Below, piece by piece: positions 16,484 through 24,552 of a DNA stretch of 36,174 nucleotides (the stretch's first letter is position 1; each line of letters starts with the position of its first letter). The position numbers were made by a program, and so were the translations under genes. Origin of the DNA: an uncultured Amphritea sp. (GTDB lineage Bacteria > Pseudomonadota > Gammaproteobacteria > Pseudomonadales > Balneatricaceae). The stretch spans positions 1-36,174 of the forward strand of contig NZ_CAKZLP010000043.1 of NCBI RefSeq assembly GCF_937127095.1, in the 5' to 3' direction. The notes beneath the pieces are model-generated. The model was given only the letters and a program-made list of their open reading frames with translations. It was not told the DNA's origin and did not search any database.

Positions 16484-18100
16484 ATGTCGAAAACAATAAT
16501 AATGACGATGAATAAGCTGGCTGCCGGTGTGGCCATGGGCGTCACTGCTATGTCGCTGGGCCTCAGCACCAACGTGGTTGCCGCTGATACTGAGTGGGCA
16601 GGTTTTGTCGAGAATGCGACCTACGTGCGTGATGGCGTTGGTTTGTCTAAGTTCCGTAATACGGCACAGGCGGAGTTTTCCAAACCGCTGGAAACCGATG
16701 GCTGGGATAACGTTTCGATCAACGGTACGTTGCGCGCTACTTATGATGGCGTCTATGACCTCAACAGTGATGAGTTCGGCGAGGATGCTCAGGCGAACTA
16801 TCTGGGTGAAAACTGGCATGGTCAGGATACCTCAACCGCGATTCTGGCGCCCGGAACCCCGTTACCTTGCGAGAATGATCCTCAGCTGTGTAAAAACCTC
16901 GATGGTTATATGGATCAGTCAGCAGACGATGTTCGTTATCCTGACTTTAATGACCGGCTGGACTTTGTTCGTGAACTCTATATCAGCGCCGATAAACAGC
17001 TTGAAAGCGGTACTGTTCTTAATCTCAGCTTTGGTAAACAGCAGGTGGTTTGGGGTAAGACCGACCTGTTCCGCGTGCTGGATGTGATCAACCCGGTGGA
17101 CTACTCCCGGCATAACATCTACGACGAGCTGGAAGATATCCGTATTCCCCAGTGGATGCTGACTGCCGAGTGGCGTATGGGGCCAACTAAGGTGTTTGAT
17201 GATTCCAATTTCTCGCTGGTTTGGAACATTGATAAGTTCCGGCCTAATAATCTGGGTACCTGTGGTCAGCCCTATGCCATTCTTGATGGCGGCTGTTTCT
17301 TTGCCTCACGCATAAGTGGTGGCGGGCCTTATGTGATCAATGATGTGGTTGATTATGAGTGGTCGCTGAGAAATACCCAGTTTGGTGCCAAGTGGGAGGG
17401 TGTTTATGGTGATACCACGTTCTCTCTGAACGCACTGCACTATCGTCAACAGCTACCTTCTATCCATGCGTTAGGTGCACCCGGGGCCAATGGTGGATTA
17501 TTTGATATCCATTTTCCTGAGGTAAACCTTCTGGGTGGTTCCATCGACTACTACTCGATGAACCAGGATGCTGTCTGGCGACTGGAGATGGCCTACACCG
17601 AGGGTGAAGAGTTAGCCCGTGATACGGATGGTTATAAGAAAACCGACATGCTGCGCTATGTGATCGGTTTTGACAAAAACCTCATCATTCCTGCACTTGG
17701 CACCAGTAGTGCGTTTCTGTTATCCACCCAACTGTTCGGTGAGCATATTCTCGATCACGAAAGAGATATGCCTAATAAGAAAGACAACTGGATCGCAACA
17801 CTGTTATTCAAAGGTTTTTACATGAATAACCGACTCAGCCCACAGGTCATTATTGCCCATGACTTTGCGGCAGAAGCCACTGCGATTGCCCCCAGTATTG
17901 ACTATCTGATCAATGATAACTGGAAGGTTAATGCGGCCTTCAATATTAAAGAGGGCGGCAAGAAAACCTTCCCATGGTCTGTAGCGGGCGGAGCCGCTGC
18001 GGGTGGCCAGACAGAGCCTCTGGCGCGCTTCCTTAATGGCCCGATTGGTGTCGCCAATCAGGAAGATGAATTCCAGCTGAGCGTGCGTTACAGCTTCTAA
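16484..18100 (+). CDS. DUF1302 family outer-membrane protein
   Basis: This 538-residue protein has a signal peptide ending around VVAADTEWAG, followed by a sequence of amphipathic strands and a C-terminal aromatic residue (QLSVRYSF), the usual outer-membrane barrel insertion signal. Segments such as LRELYISADK-like VRELYISADKQ, GKQQVVWGKTDLFRVLDVINP and YSRHNIYDELEDIRIPQWM are characteristic of the DUF1302 family. It is preceded by aaaggggt and lies 29 bp after the transporter gene. The family has no settled function; its place suggests an outer-membrane pore or partner for the RND pump in uptake or export of aromatic or other hydrophobic compounds. Confidence 0.88.
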   Translation: MSKTIIMTMNKLAAGVAMGVTAMSLGLSTNVVAADTEWAGFVENATYVRDGVGLSKFRNTAQAEFSKPLETDGWDNVSINGTLRATYDGVYDLNSDEFGEDAQANYLGENWHGQDTSTAILAPGTPLPCENDPQLCKNLDGYMDQSADDVRYPDFNDRLDFVRELYISADKQLESGTVLNLSFGKQQVVWGKTDLFRVLDVINPVDYSRHNIYDELEDIRIPQWMLTAEWRMGPTKVFDDSNFSLVWNIDKFRPNNLGTCGQPYAILDGGCFFASRISGGGPYVINDVVDYEWSLRNTQFGAKWEGVYGDTTFSLNALHYRQQLPSIHALGAPGANGGLFDIHFPEVNLLGGSIDYYSMNQDAVWRLEMAYTEGEELARDTDGYKKTDMLRYVIGFDKNLIIPALGTSSAFLLSTQLFGEHILDHERDMPNKKDNWIATLLFKGFYMNNRLSPQVIIAHDFAAEATAIAPSIDYLINDNWKVNAAFNIKEGGKKTFPWSVAGGAAAGGQTEPLARFLNGPIGVANQEDEFQLSVRYSF

Positions 18101-18130
18101 ACAAATATAACGATAAGAAGGTAAACCATT

Positions 18131-19441
18131 ATGTTTAAGAAAACCTTTATCTCTCTGGCGCTGACAACGGCTGTATCTGCTTCAGCCATGGCCGCGACGG
18201 AACAGGATGTACAGAATGCATTTTATCCTTACAAAGATGGTGTCCCAACCTACCAGGGGTTAAGTGCCGGGATGACCATCAACCAGGCAAATGTTGATCA
18301 GTTTAAAGAGATTATCGACCCGGCGATGTATGACTTTATTAAAGCCGGTGATACCGAGATAAAAGTGGGTGAAACCACCTCATTTGATCTCAATAAGAGC
18401 TATGTCGACGCCACCCGCAAGTATATGAATGATGTCAAACTGGGTGATAAGGTCGGTGAGATCAGTGGCTCAGTGGCGGGTCGTCCCTTCCCTCAGGAAC
18501 CCTCTATGGATGATCCACGCGCCGGTGAAAAGCTCGCATGGAACTTTAAGTATGGCTATAACTGGGGTGATTCTGCTGCGATCTGGCCGTTTTACTGGAC
18601 CTTCAAAGATATGAACAGCGGCAAGGCTGAGCGGACACTGAAGTTCAATTTTAACTTTTTGAACTACACCCACCGTACTCAGCAGGCCCCGGTTCCGGCC
18701 ATTACGCCAAACCCTTCCAATCTGTTCCGCGCCACCTATCTGGAGGTACTGGAACCCTTTGATGTGAAGAACACTCAGCTGCTTATTCAGCGGTTTGAGG
18801 ATGACCTTAAGCGGGACAACGCTTATCTGTATCTGGGTTTCCAGCGTCGCGTACGTCGTCTGTCTTCTGGTCAGGTTACCGATGCATTTCTGGGCTCGGA
18901 TATCATGATCGAAGACTTTGAAGGGTATAACGGACGTATTTCCGATATGAAATGGACCTACAAAGGCACCCGCAACATGTTGCTGCCGATGTATAATCAC
19001 AATGATATGCCACTAGATACCGAGATTCCTAAGGATGAAGACGGTTATCAGATGATCTCATACGGTGGCAAGGGTAACTGTTTCCCGAACGTTACCTATC
19101 AGCTGCGTAAGGTGTATCAACTTGAAGGTGAACCGCTTGATCCAAACCATCCGATCAGTAAGCGTCAACACTTCGTTGATACCCAGACATTCACCATTCC
19201 CCGGACGGTGACCTACGACAGAAACGGTGCAATCTGGAAGAGCTTCAGTATTGGCCAGGCACATCCTGATCACCATCTGGCCCAGAACAAGGGTAGCGGT
19301 GTGTCAATCGATGACTCCTTTACCATGATCGATATGCAGGCGCAGCACTGTACCACGGGGCAGTTTAAAGGGATTATCGATCCTGAGCTGACACCTGAAA
19401 GCAAGATGACGGTACAAAATCTGCGAGCATCCGGCCGCTAA
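18131..19441 (+). CDS. DUF1329 family periplasmic/outer-membrane lipoprotein-sorting-like protein
   Basis: This 436-residue protein has an N-terminal signal peptide with an apparent AMA-A cleavage site near residue 21. The body matches the DUF1329 family, which has an outer-membrane lipoprotein-sorting (LolB-like) fold; typical segments are FKYGYNWGDSAAIWPFYW, YLYLGFQRRVRRLS and the final SGR. It lies 30 bp after the DUF1302 gene and closes the YCF48-RND-DUF1302-DUF1329 operon. A periplasmic carrier for hydrophobic ligands working with the RND pump is inference. Confidence 0.88.
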   Translation: MFKKTFISLALTTAVSASAMAATEQDVQNAFYPYKDGVPTYQGLSAGMTINQANVDQFKEIIDPAMYDFIKAGDTEIKVGETTSFDLNKSYVDATRKYMNDVKLGDKVGEISGSVAGRPFPQEPSMDDPRAGEKLAWNFKYGYNWGDSAAIWPFYWTFKDMNSGKAERTLKFNFNFLNYTHRTQQAPVPAITPNPSNLFRATYLEVLEPFDVKNTQLLIQRFEDDLKRDNAYLYLGFQRRVRRLSSGQVTDAFLGSDIMIEDFEGYNGRISDMKWTYKGTRNMLLPMYNHNDMPLDTEIPKDEDGYQMISYGGKGNCFPNVTYQLRKVYQLEGEPLDPNHPISKRQHFVDTQTFTIPRTVTYDRNGAIWKSFSIGQAHPDHHLAQNKGSGVSIDDSFTMIDMQAQHCTTGQFKGIIDPELTPESKMTVQNLRASGR

Positions 19442-19751
19442 TAGCCGGATCAACTAAGCGGGGCTATGGATAGCGCCGCTTCTTTACAGTCAATACCGGG
19501 GTGGTAGTGAAAGGCGGAGTTGAGTACTTAGCTACCACTCTCTGCCACAAATGCTTTGCTATATCCGTTCGGGTGCAACCCGGCAAAGTCTGCCATCCCC
19601 GTTTGTGATTCCCTTCGTGCTTATCAGCACTCCGCTTGAGCACTCTTTTACCAGGGACGGTATTTTTTAGAGGGCGTGAATCAAAGCGATATCAGTTCAG
19701 ACGGCTTTGTGTCACCGGGCACAGGACGTCATTAATCTAAGGGGTGAAAAA
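19442..19751 (+). other. Intergenic stretch before the VanB-like reductase gene
   Basis: No gene is seen. It holds a terminator-like hairpin (19458-19479), a near-match ATAC-N7-GTAG at 19493-19507 and a long-range inverted repeat GTGGTAG/CTACCAC (19501-19507 and 19532-19538). No convincing sigma-54 promoter was found on the plus strand. Confidence 0.5.
19458..19487 (+). terminator. Probable terminator of the envelope operon
   Basis: A 9-bp stem with one mismatch (19458-19466 with 19471-19479) closes a TGGA tetraloop and is followed by TTCTTTAC. A shorter 7-bp hairpin (ATCCGGC/GCCGGAT, 19429-19450) spans the DUF1329 stop codon just before it. Confidence 0.55.
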
Positions 19752-20714
19752 ATGGCTGAGACAATGATCTCTGTAAAAGTCGCTGCCAAATCGTTGGAAG
19801 CGGACAATATCTATTCATTCAAACTGGTCAGCCTGGAAGGCGATACTCTGCCGTCTTTCAGTGCCGGTTCACATGTCGATGTTGAAATAAAACCGGGCCT
19901 GATTCGTCAGTACTCCCTCTGTAATGAGCCCTCTGCGAATCATTTCTATCAGATCGCGGTGTTGCGTGACCCGCAATCGCGTGGGGGATCTATTGCTATC
20001 CATGATGAAGTAGAGGTGGGTTCTACCCTCAGGATCAGTGCCCCGAAAAATCATTTTGAACTGGTTCATGAAGCGCAAATCAGTATTCTGTTTGCTGGCG
20101 GTATTGGCATAACCCCTATTTTGTGTATGGCTGAACGGCTTGCAATGGCGGGATCTGAGTTCAGGCTACACTATTGTGCCCGGGCTGAGTCGGCGGCGGC
20201 GTTTACCGGGCGAATGCGTGATAGCCAGTTTGCTGATCGGGTGGAGTTTCACTTTGATGATGGTAACAAAGATCAGACACTCGATATCCATACCATATTT
20301 GAAACATCAGCGCGGGATGCTCATATCTACGTTTGTGGGCCAAAAGGGTTTATTGACTTTGTTGCTTCTACCGCTAAACAGTATGGCCTGCCTTCAGAGC
20401 AGATTCACTTCGAACATTTTGCTGCGGATCCGGCTTCAGTGTCGGGTGACGCGTTCGATATTTTACTTTCAAGTTCGGGAAAGGTTATCCATGTAGCGGA
20501 GGAGCAAACCGCTTTAGAAGCGTTGGCCGACGCCGGTATCGAACTTGACTATTCCTGTGAACAGGGGGTTTGTGGTACCTGTGTGACCCGTGTTCTGGAG
20601 GGGGTGCCGGATCATCGCGATCTCTACTTTAATGATGAGGAACGTAGAAAGAATGATCAGTTTTTACCCTGTTGCTCACGATCCAGGTCGCCCCGGCTGG
20701 TGTTAGATCTGTAA
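19752..20714 (+). CDS. VanB/PDR-type oxidoreductase (reductase of a Rieske oxygenase)
   Basis: This 320-residue class IA reductase has a flavin-binding domain (R52-QYS), an NAD-binding domain (FAGGIGITPI, 114-123; CGPKGF, 195-200) and a C-terminal plant-type [2Fe-2S] domain with C269, C274, C277 (CEQGVCGTC) and C307. This domain order (flavin, NAD, ferredoxin) is that of vanillate demethylase reductase VanB and phthalate dioxygenase reductase. The ATG at 19752 is chosen over an upstream one at 19707 because aaggggtg precedes it and the homology begins there. The likely partner is the Rieske oxygenase at 22764-23834 on the other strand. Confidence 0.9.
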   Translation: MAETMISVKVAAKSLEADNIYSFKLVSLEGDTLPSFSAGSHVDVEIKPGLIRQYSLCNEPSANHFYQIAVLRDPQSRGGSIAIHDEVEVGSTLRISAPKNHFELVHEAQISILFAGGIGITPILCMAERLAMAGSEFRLHYCARAESAAAFTGRMRDSQFADRVEFHFDDGNKDQTLDIHTIFETSARDAHIYVCGPKGFIDFVASTAKQYGLPSEQIHFEHFAADPASVSGDAFDILLSSSGKVIHVAEEQTALEALADAGIELDYSCEQGVCGTCVTRVLEGVPDHRDLYFNDEERRKNDQFLPCCSRSRSPRLVLDL

Positions 20715-20775
20715 GCTGTCGATTTGAAATCTGAGGGGAAAGGTCGATAACGTTCCTGATATCTCAGGAAACCGG

Positions 20776-20808
20776 GCGATACTAGCTATCGCTCTGTTTT
20801 GTTTTTGT
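20776..20808 (+). terminator. Rho-independent terminator of the reductase gene
   Basis: GCGATA (20776-20781) pairs with TATCGC (20787-20792) over a 5-nt loop, followed by a T-rich run (TCTGTTTTGTTTTTG). It overlaps the last codons of the convergent regulator gene. Another 7-bp hairpin, TTCCTGA/TCAGGAA, lies just upstream at 20753-20770. Confidence 0.6.
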
Positions 20809-22491
20809 CATCCGGTATTGCATTTTACCTCTGCCAATCCCTAATTGTTTTGCTGCAGCGGTGACTTTGCCATGGTTGCGAATCAGCGCCGCATCGATAA
20901 GTGCCTGCTCGATATCGGCAAATGTCTGCCCCTGATCCAGAAGCTTGTTAACCAACTCTCTGGACTTATCAGAACCCTTGATGGGTTGCTCACTATTAGG
21001 CTTCTCCTCTTTTAGTGACTGGATTCTAAGGTTAGGCAACTCCTCTGCGGTAAACAGATGGTGTATGTCGATCGCTTCATCGTCATTGGCCAGAATGACT
21101 GCCCGTTCGATAAAGTTCTCCAGCTCCCTGACATTACCAGGCCAGTCGTAGTGCCACAGAGCATCCAGAGCCTGTTGCGTGATCCCCTTGATCGATTTGT
21201 TACTGCGCTCGGTAAAGCGCGCAACGAACACGTTGAGTAACAGCGGGATATCATCTCTTCTATCCCTTAATGGTGGAATACGCACAGGAAAAACATTCAG
21301 ACGGTAATACAGATCGGCCCTGAAACGACCCTCTTTGACCGCCTGACGCAGGTCTTCATTGGTTGCGGCGACGACGCGGACATCAATATGTTTTGTTTCA
21401 GTGCCACCGATTCTTTCAATCTCTCTTTCCTGTAAAACCCGTAATAATTTACCCTGGGCATGAAACGGCAAACTACCAATTTCATCCAGGAACAGGGTGC
21501 CGCCATTGGCCCTTTCAAAACGTCCGGGGCGAGATGCCGTTGCCCCGGTAAAGGCTCCTTTTTCAACCCCAAACAGTTCTGATTCGATCAGGTTATCGGG
21601 AATGGCGGCACAGTTAATTGATATGAACGGCTGCTCGGATCTGGGGCTAATTGCGTGTAAAGCTCGGGAGAAGCGCTCTTTACCGACGCCGCTTTCACCG
21701 AGAAACAGCACGGTGGTTTCTGTTAGAGCCACTCGTTTTAACAGGTAGATAACTGAGTTGAATGCGGCAGAGGCACCTACCAGTTCTTTATCTTCCACCG
21801 GAGGTGTAAAGGGAATATGGGTTTTACTTCTGCGGGTGCCGCTGCGGTTGGTTACCGGTGGGTCTACAAAATCCTCTACCTGAAAGAACGCCAGATCATC
21901 GAATGTATCCTCCCACTCATCTAAAGGCTTCATAATGGCCCGACAGCGTGAATGCCCCATGGCGATACATTCGGTTTCTCTGGCCAGTACGGGTTTACCA
22001 AAAATTCCGGTGGCGTAGGCAGATGCATAACCCACATTCATCCAGCAGGCTGGTACACCGCTCGATTCGAACTGATCAATATGAGATCGGGCTTCCCAGG
22101 AGTTTAACCAGGTGAAGTCGCCGTAGAACTCTCCTTTCTCCTGATCGATATGGATCTCCATCGCATCACTGACAACATAGCCCTCAAGTCCCCTTAAAGC
22201 GGGACCCAGCGTTACATTCAGATAGGGGTCATCGCCATACAGTGCTCTGACACGGTTGTAATCTTCAATCCCCTGTTGATAACCCAATCGCGTGAAGACT
22301 GATCTGGCTGTGGTCATCCCCAGTCGTTCTATGATCTCTTTTCTCAATCCAGAGAGGGAAAAACCATGCATGAGTAACATGCGCTGGTTAAACAGGGTGA
22401 TATGCGCACTATCGGGGGAGAGCCGTAAGTGTTCCGTAAGCTTTTTTGCCGCTGTATGGTGTGCCGCGGATCTGTTCTGTTTTCTGGACAT
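20782..22491 (-). CDS. Sigma-54 activator of the DmpR/XylR class, altered effector pocket
   Basis: This 569-residue protein has an N-terminal XylR_N/V4R sensory domain (about 30-190), an AAA+ domain and a Fis-type C-terminal helix-turn-helix (about 525-562). Walker A is GESGVGKE (265-272), the sigma-54 contact loop is GAFTGA (312-317) and Walker B is GTLFLDEIG (331-339). C149, E172, C175 and C183 match the zinc ligands C155, E178, C181 and C189 of MopR with a constant offset of 6. W128 is kept, but the residue matching phenol-binding H100 of DmpR is R100. The gene lies between a VanB-like reductase and a VanA-like oxygenase, so it probably activates those rather than phenol genes. Confidence 0.9.
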   Translation of the reverse strand: MSRKQNRSAAHHTAAKKLTEHLRLSPDSAHITLFNQRMLLMHGFSLSGLRKEIIERLGMTTARSVFTRLGYQQGIEDYNRVRALYGDDPYLNVTLGPALRGLEGYVVSDAMEIHIDQEKGEFYGDFTWLNSWEARSHIDQFESSGVPACWMNVGYASAYATGIFGKPVLARETECIAMGHSRCRAIMKPLDEWEDTFDDLAFFQVEDFVDPPVTNRSGTRRSKTHIPFTPPVEDKELVGASAAFNSVIYLLKRVALTETTVLFLGESGVGKERFSRALHAISPRSEQPFISINCAAIPDNLIESELFGVEKGAFTGATASRPGRFERANGGTLFLDEIGSLPFHAQGKLLRVLQEREIERIGGTETKHIDVRVVAATNEDLRQAVKEGRFRADLYYRLNVFPVRIPPLRDRRDDIPLLLNVFVARFTERSNKSIKGITQQALDALWHYDWPGNVRELENFIERAVILANDDEAIDIHHLFTAEELPNLRIQSLKEEKPNSEQPIKGSDKSRELVNKLLDQGQTFADIEQALIDAALIRNHGKVTAAAKQLGIGRGKMQYRMTKTKQSDS

Positions 22492-22706
22492 AGTGCTTCC
22501 GATGAGCTGATGATCTTCAATCTCAGCGATTTAATATTATTGTTATTGCATGATATCAATCAAAAAGCTAATTGTCCGGTGAAGAGGGCGTGAATGAGAT
22601 GCAGTAATATGGCGCTGATTGGGGGATGAATAATTACAGAGTACAGGAGCCGTTTACACTGGTTATATAGCGGGCGAAGATATCCAGATCTCTGGCTGGG
22701 GATGTG

Positions 22707-22743
22707 ATATTAAAACTGGCTTTAACTCACCTTAAAGCCAGTT
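22707..22743 (-). terminator. Rho-independent terminator after the Rieske oxygenase gene
   Basis: A perfect 12-bp stem (22714-22725 with 22732-22743) closes a 6-nt loop. Read on the minus strand it is followed by TTAATAT. It lies 20 bp after the oxygenase stop and separates that gene from the regulator gene downstream. Confidence 0.82.
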
Positions 22744-22763
22744 ATTGAGCACCGCAATAATAT

Positions 22764-23834
22764 TTACGAGGCCAGGGTCAGTTTGGTTTGATGCTCCTCT
22801 TCTATCAGCGTTTTCAGGGTTCTGCGAACCCGGACAGGGGCGGCATCGCTACTGATCAGAACTGGATCTAGGCTGAGAAAGTCAGGCGTCTCCATTGCAG
22901 CTTCAACCGCCTTCAGTATTGGGCCATCCTCTAACTCAAACGCAGCATGCATATTCTGGATTTTGATCTGATTATAGTCGGCATCCTCGACATTATGATT
23001 GCGGCGGGTGACAAAAAAGTAGTGGGTCGAGTTTTTGCTCTCGGGGGTGCAGACGTGTAGATCGTATTGTGAGACCGCCTCCTCGCTTGCAAAAGTAATT
23101 GGCTGGTTTCCCTGACTGCAGCCGATCGATAATTGAATATTGGCCGGTTTTGCCCAGGTGACTGTCACCCGATGGGATGCTTCTTTACCGGGTTCAGGTA
23201 AAAAGTCGTTAAAAATCAGCATAGGTGGCGTCTGTTTCCACTCCCATGAGGCAGCCAGCTGGCCGGCATCCTCCTCCAGTTTTGGAATCTGCGGAGAGAG
23301 TTGTCCGCGGGTGGTGATGATCTCTCCATGCAGGTGGTCTACATGGCTCAGATCCATGACATTATCGATAATGAGTTCATAATGACAGGGCCATTTCATG
23401 TAGGTGTAAGCGATTGCATTGTCGTGGCCGGTGTCCAGTGTTGTGTAATCAGGGAGCTGATTTTCGTCCGCAACCTCATCACCCATCCATATCCAGATAA
23501 AACCATGTTTTTCCATCAGAGGAAATGACGGGACTTTTGCTTTGGCGGGGATGCGCTTATTGCCATGGGGGTTGCTGGTGCACTGTCCTTCTGAGTTGAA
23601 TGCCAGACCATGGTAGGGGCATACAACATCATTGCCACAGCGTTTACCCATGCTCAGAGGGGCAAAACGGTGCGGGCATCGATCAAGCAGTGCAACCGGA
23701 GTACCATCCTCTCTGCGATAAAAAACAATTTGTGTATCCAGTAATACGCGGGATAAAAGGCCGTCATCAAGTTCCGTTGAAAGTGCAGCGACGTACCAGG
23801 TGTTTTTCAGATATGAAGTGTTCTGATCAGACAT
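22764..23834 (-). CDS. Rieske non-heme iron oxygenase, VanA-like
   Basis: This 356-residue oxygenase subunit resembles vanillate O-demethylase oxygenase. The Rieske [2Fe-2S] motif is C53-P-H55 with C72-P-Y-H75. The catalytic iron motif N158-x2-D161-x2-H164-x4-H169 is present, and D303 (LEDGPIL) is a plausible third ligand. Members of this group demethylate methoxy-aromatic acids or hydroxylate related aromatics; the substrate cannot be read from the sequence. Electrons probably come from the VanB-like reductase at 19752. A ggagag ribosome site precedes the start, and a sigma-54-like promoter lies about 110 bp upstream. Confidence 0.9.
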   Translation of the reverse strand: MSDQNTSYLKNTWYVAALSTELDDGLLSRVLLDTQIVFYRREDGTPVALLDRCPHRFAPLSMGKRCGNDVVCPYHGLAFNSEGQCTSNPHGNKRIPAKAKVPSFPLMEKHGFIWIWMGDEVADENQLPDYTTLDTGHDNAIAYTYMKWPCHYELIIDNVMDLSHVDHLHGEIITTRGQLSPQIPKLEEDAGQLAASWEWKQTPPMLIFNDFLPEPGKEASHRVTVTWAKPANIQLSIGCSQGNQPITFASEEAVSQYDLHVCTPESKNSTHYFFVTRRNHNVEDADYNQIKIQNMHAAFELEDGPILKAVEAAMETPDFLSLDPVLISSDAAPVRVRRTLKTLIEEEHQTKLTLAS

Positions 23835-24372
23835 AGAGTCTCTCCTTTAAGGCATTATTTTTATTGTGAAAAGGCGCAATATATTTTTGAATGCAAAAAC
23901 CGCTACGCGTTATTTACGGTTCAGCATTGATAGCCTGACAGATAAAGCACGAACCGTTCCTGATTGATTAACTATATGATCTTAAATAAAAATATTATTT
24001 TTTCAGAAGATTGGTCAGATGTTTTTGATTGGTTTCATTCAATGTAGGATGGGTTGTGTTAATAAATGCATTATTTCAATCATTTTGAGGCGTTGTATTT
24101 TAAAAAAGCGGTTTATGAATCATTGCCCTGTGTGGCGTGATGAGTAAAACGTGGCGCGACTGGTATGTGCTGCCAAGTACAGGAATATACACAAAGGCGC
24201 AGTCGATCAGCAGCGCTCCAGGCTTCGGTGAACAGTTTGAAAGAGTCATTGCGACGGTAAAGCCTTATGCTTATGATTGAGTTTTAGGAAAGCGTAAGAG
24301 AGATCAACTCGCGCCGTCCGCTTTTTAAATATGATGTAATGGACTGTCCAGAGTGACTGAAAGGTTTTAGGT
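23835..24372 (-). other. Regulatory and noncoding stretch upstream of the Rieske gene
   Basis: No confident gene is seen over 538 bp. It holds the sigma-54-like promoter at 23946-23961. Two interrupted inverted repeats, TTGATT-N6-ATTCAA (24025-24042) and TCAA-N5-TTGA (24076-24088), lie 65-140 bp upstream of it, where an activator of the DmpR class would bind. A 40-50 codon frame from 24140 has no support beyond being open. Confidence 0.5.
23946..23961 (-). promoter_or_regulatory. Candidate sigma-54 (-24/-12) promoter of the Rieske gene
   Basis: On the minus strand the sequence reads AGGAACG-GTTC-GTGCT, keeping the invariant GG-N10-GC spacing and 9 of 12 consensus positions of TGGCACG-N4-TTGCW. 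It directs transcription toward the oxygenase start at 23834, and a sigma-54 activator gene is adjacent. Confidence 0.55.
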
Positions 24373-24552
24373 ATGCTGCTTCATAACCGCAATATTATTC
24401 GTGTCGTTAAGGATGGTCAGGTGGCCAACTGTATTATCCTGAAAATGTGTTATGACTACGCACTGGTTAAATATGAGGAGAAGGAGTACCGCATCCCTTA
24501 CGCGGTTATCGATGAAGTCGTCGGCCATGAGTTACTGATGAGTAATGAGTAA
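24373..24552 (+). CDS. Small protein of 59 residues, unknown
   Basis: The frame starts at an ATG with aaagg about 8 bases upstream and encodes MLLHNRNIIRVVKDG and onward, ending HELLMSNE. Its codon use looks like that of its neighbours. It alternates short hydrophobic strands with charged turns (VANCIILKMCYDYALVKY, EYRIPYAVIDEVV), suggesting a small beta-rich fold. It has no signal peptide or membrane helix. I recognise no family. It stands alone between the Rieske promoter region and the diguanylate cyclase gene, with a TCTCTT/AAGAGA hairpin 78 bp after its stop. Confidence 0.5.
   Translation: MLLHNRNIIRVVKDGQVANCIILKMCYDYALVKYEEKEYRIPYAVIDEVVGHELLMSNE

Noticed and set aside
19492..19508. 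Possible fourth LysR operator (ATAC-N7-GTAG) before the VanB-like reductase gene
   Set aside because: The last base of the core differs, and no second site or -10 occurs at the 32-bp and 59-bp offsets shared by the other three copies.
19551..19568. Sigma-54-like TGCCAC...TTTGCT upstream of the reductase gene
   Set aside because: The spacing between the two elements is 2 bp too long for the invariant GG-N10-GC core.
19671..22595. Shared 13-mer agagggcgtgaat near 19671 and 22583
   Set aside because: Flanking bases do not align and neither copy has a consistent position relative to a gene, so chance is a sufficient explanation.
24140..24280. Short open frame starting MSKTWRDWYV
   Set aside because: Fewer than 50 codons, no recognisable motif and only a weak ribosome site; it lies in the probable activator-binding region of the Rieske promoter.
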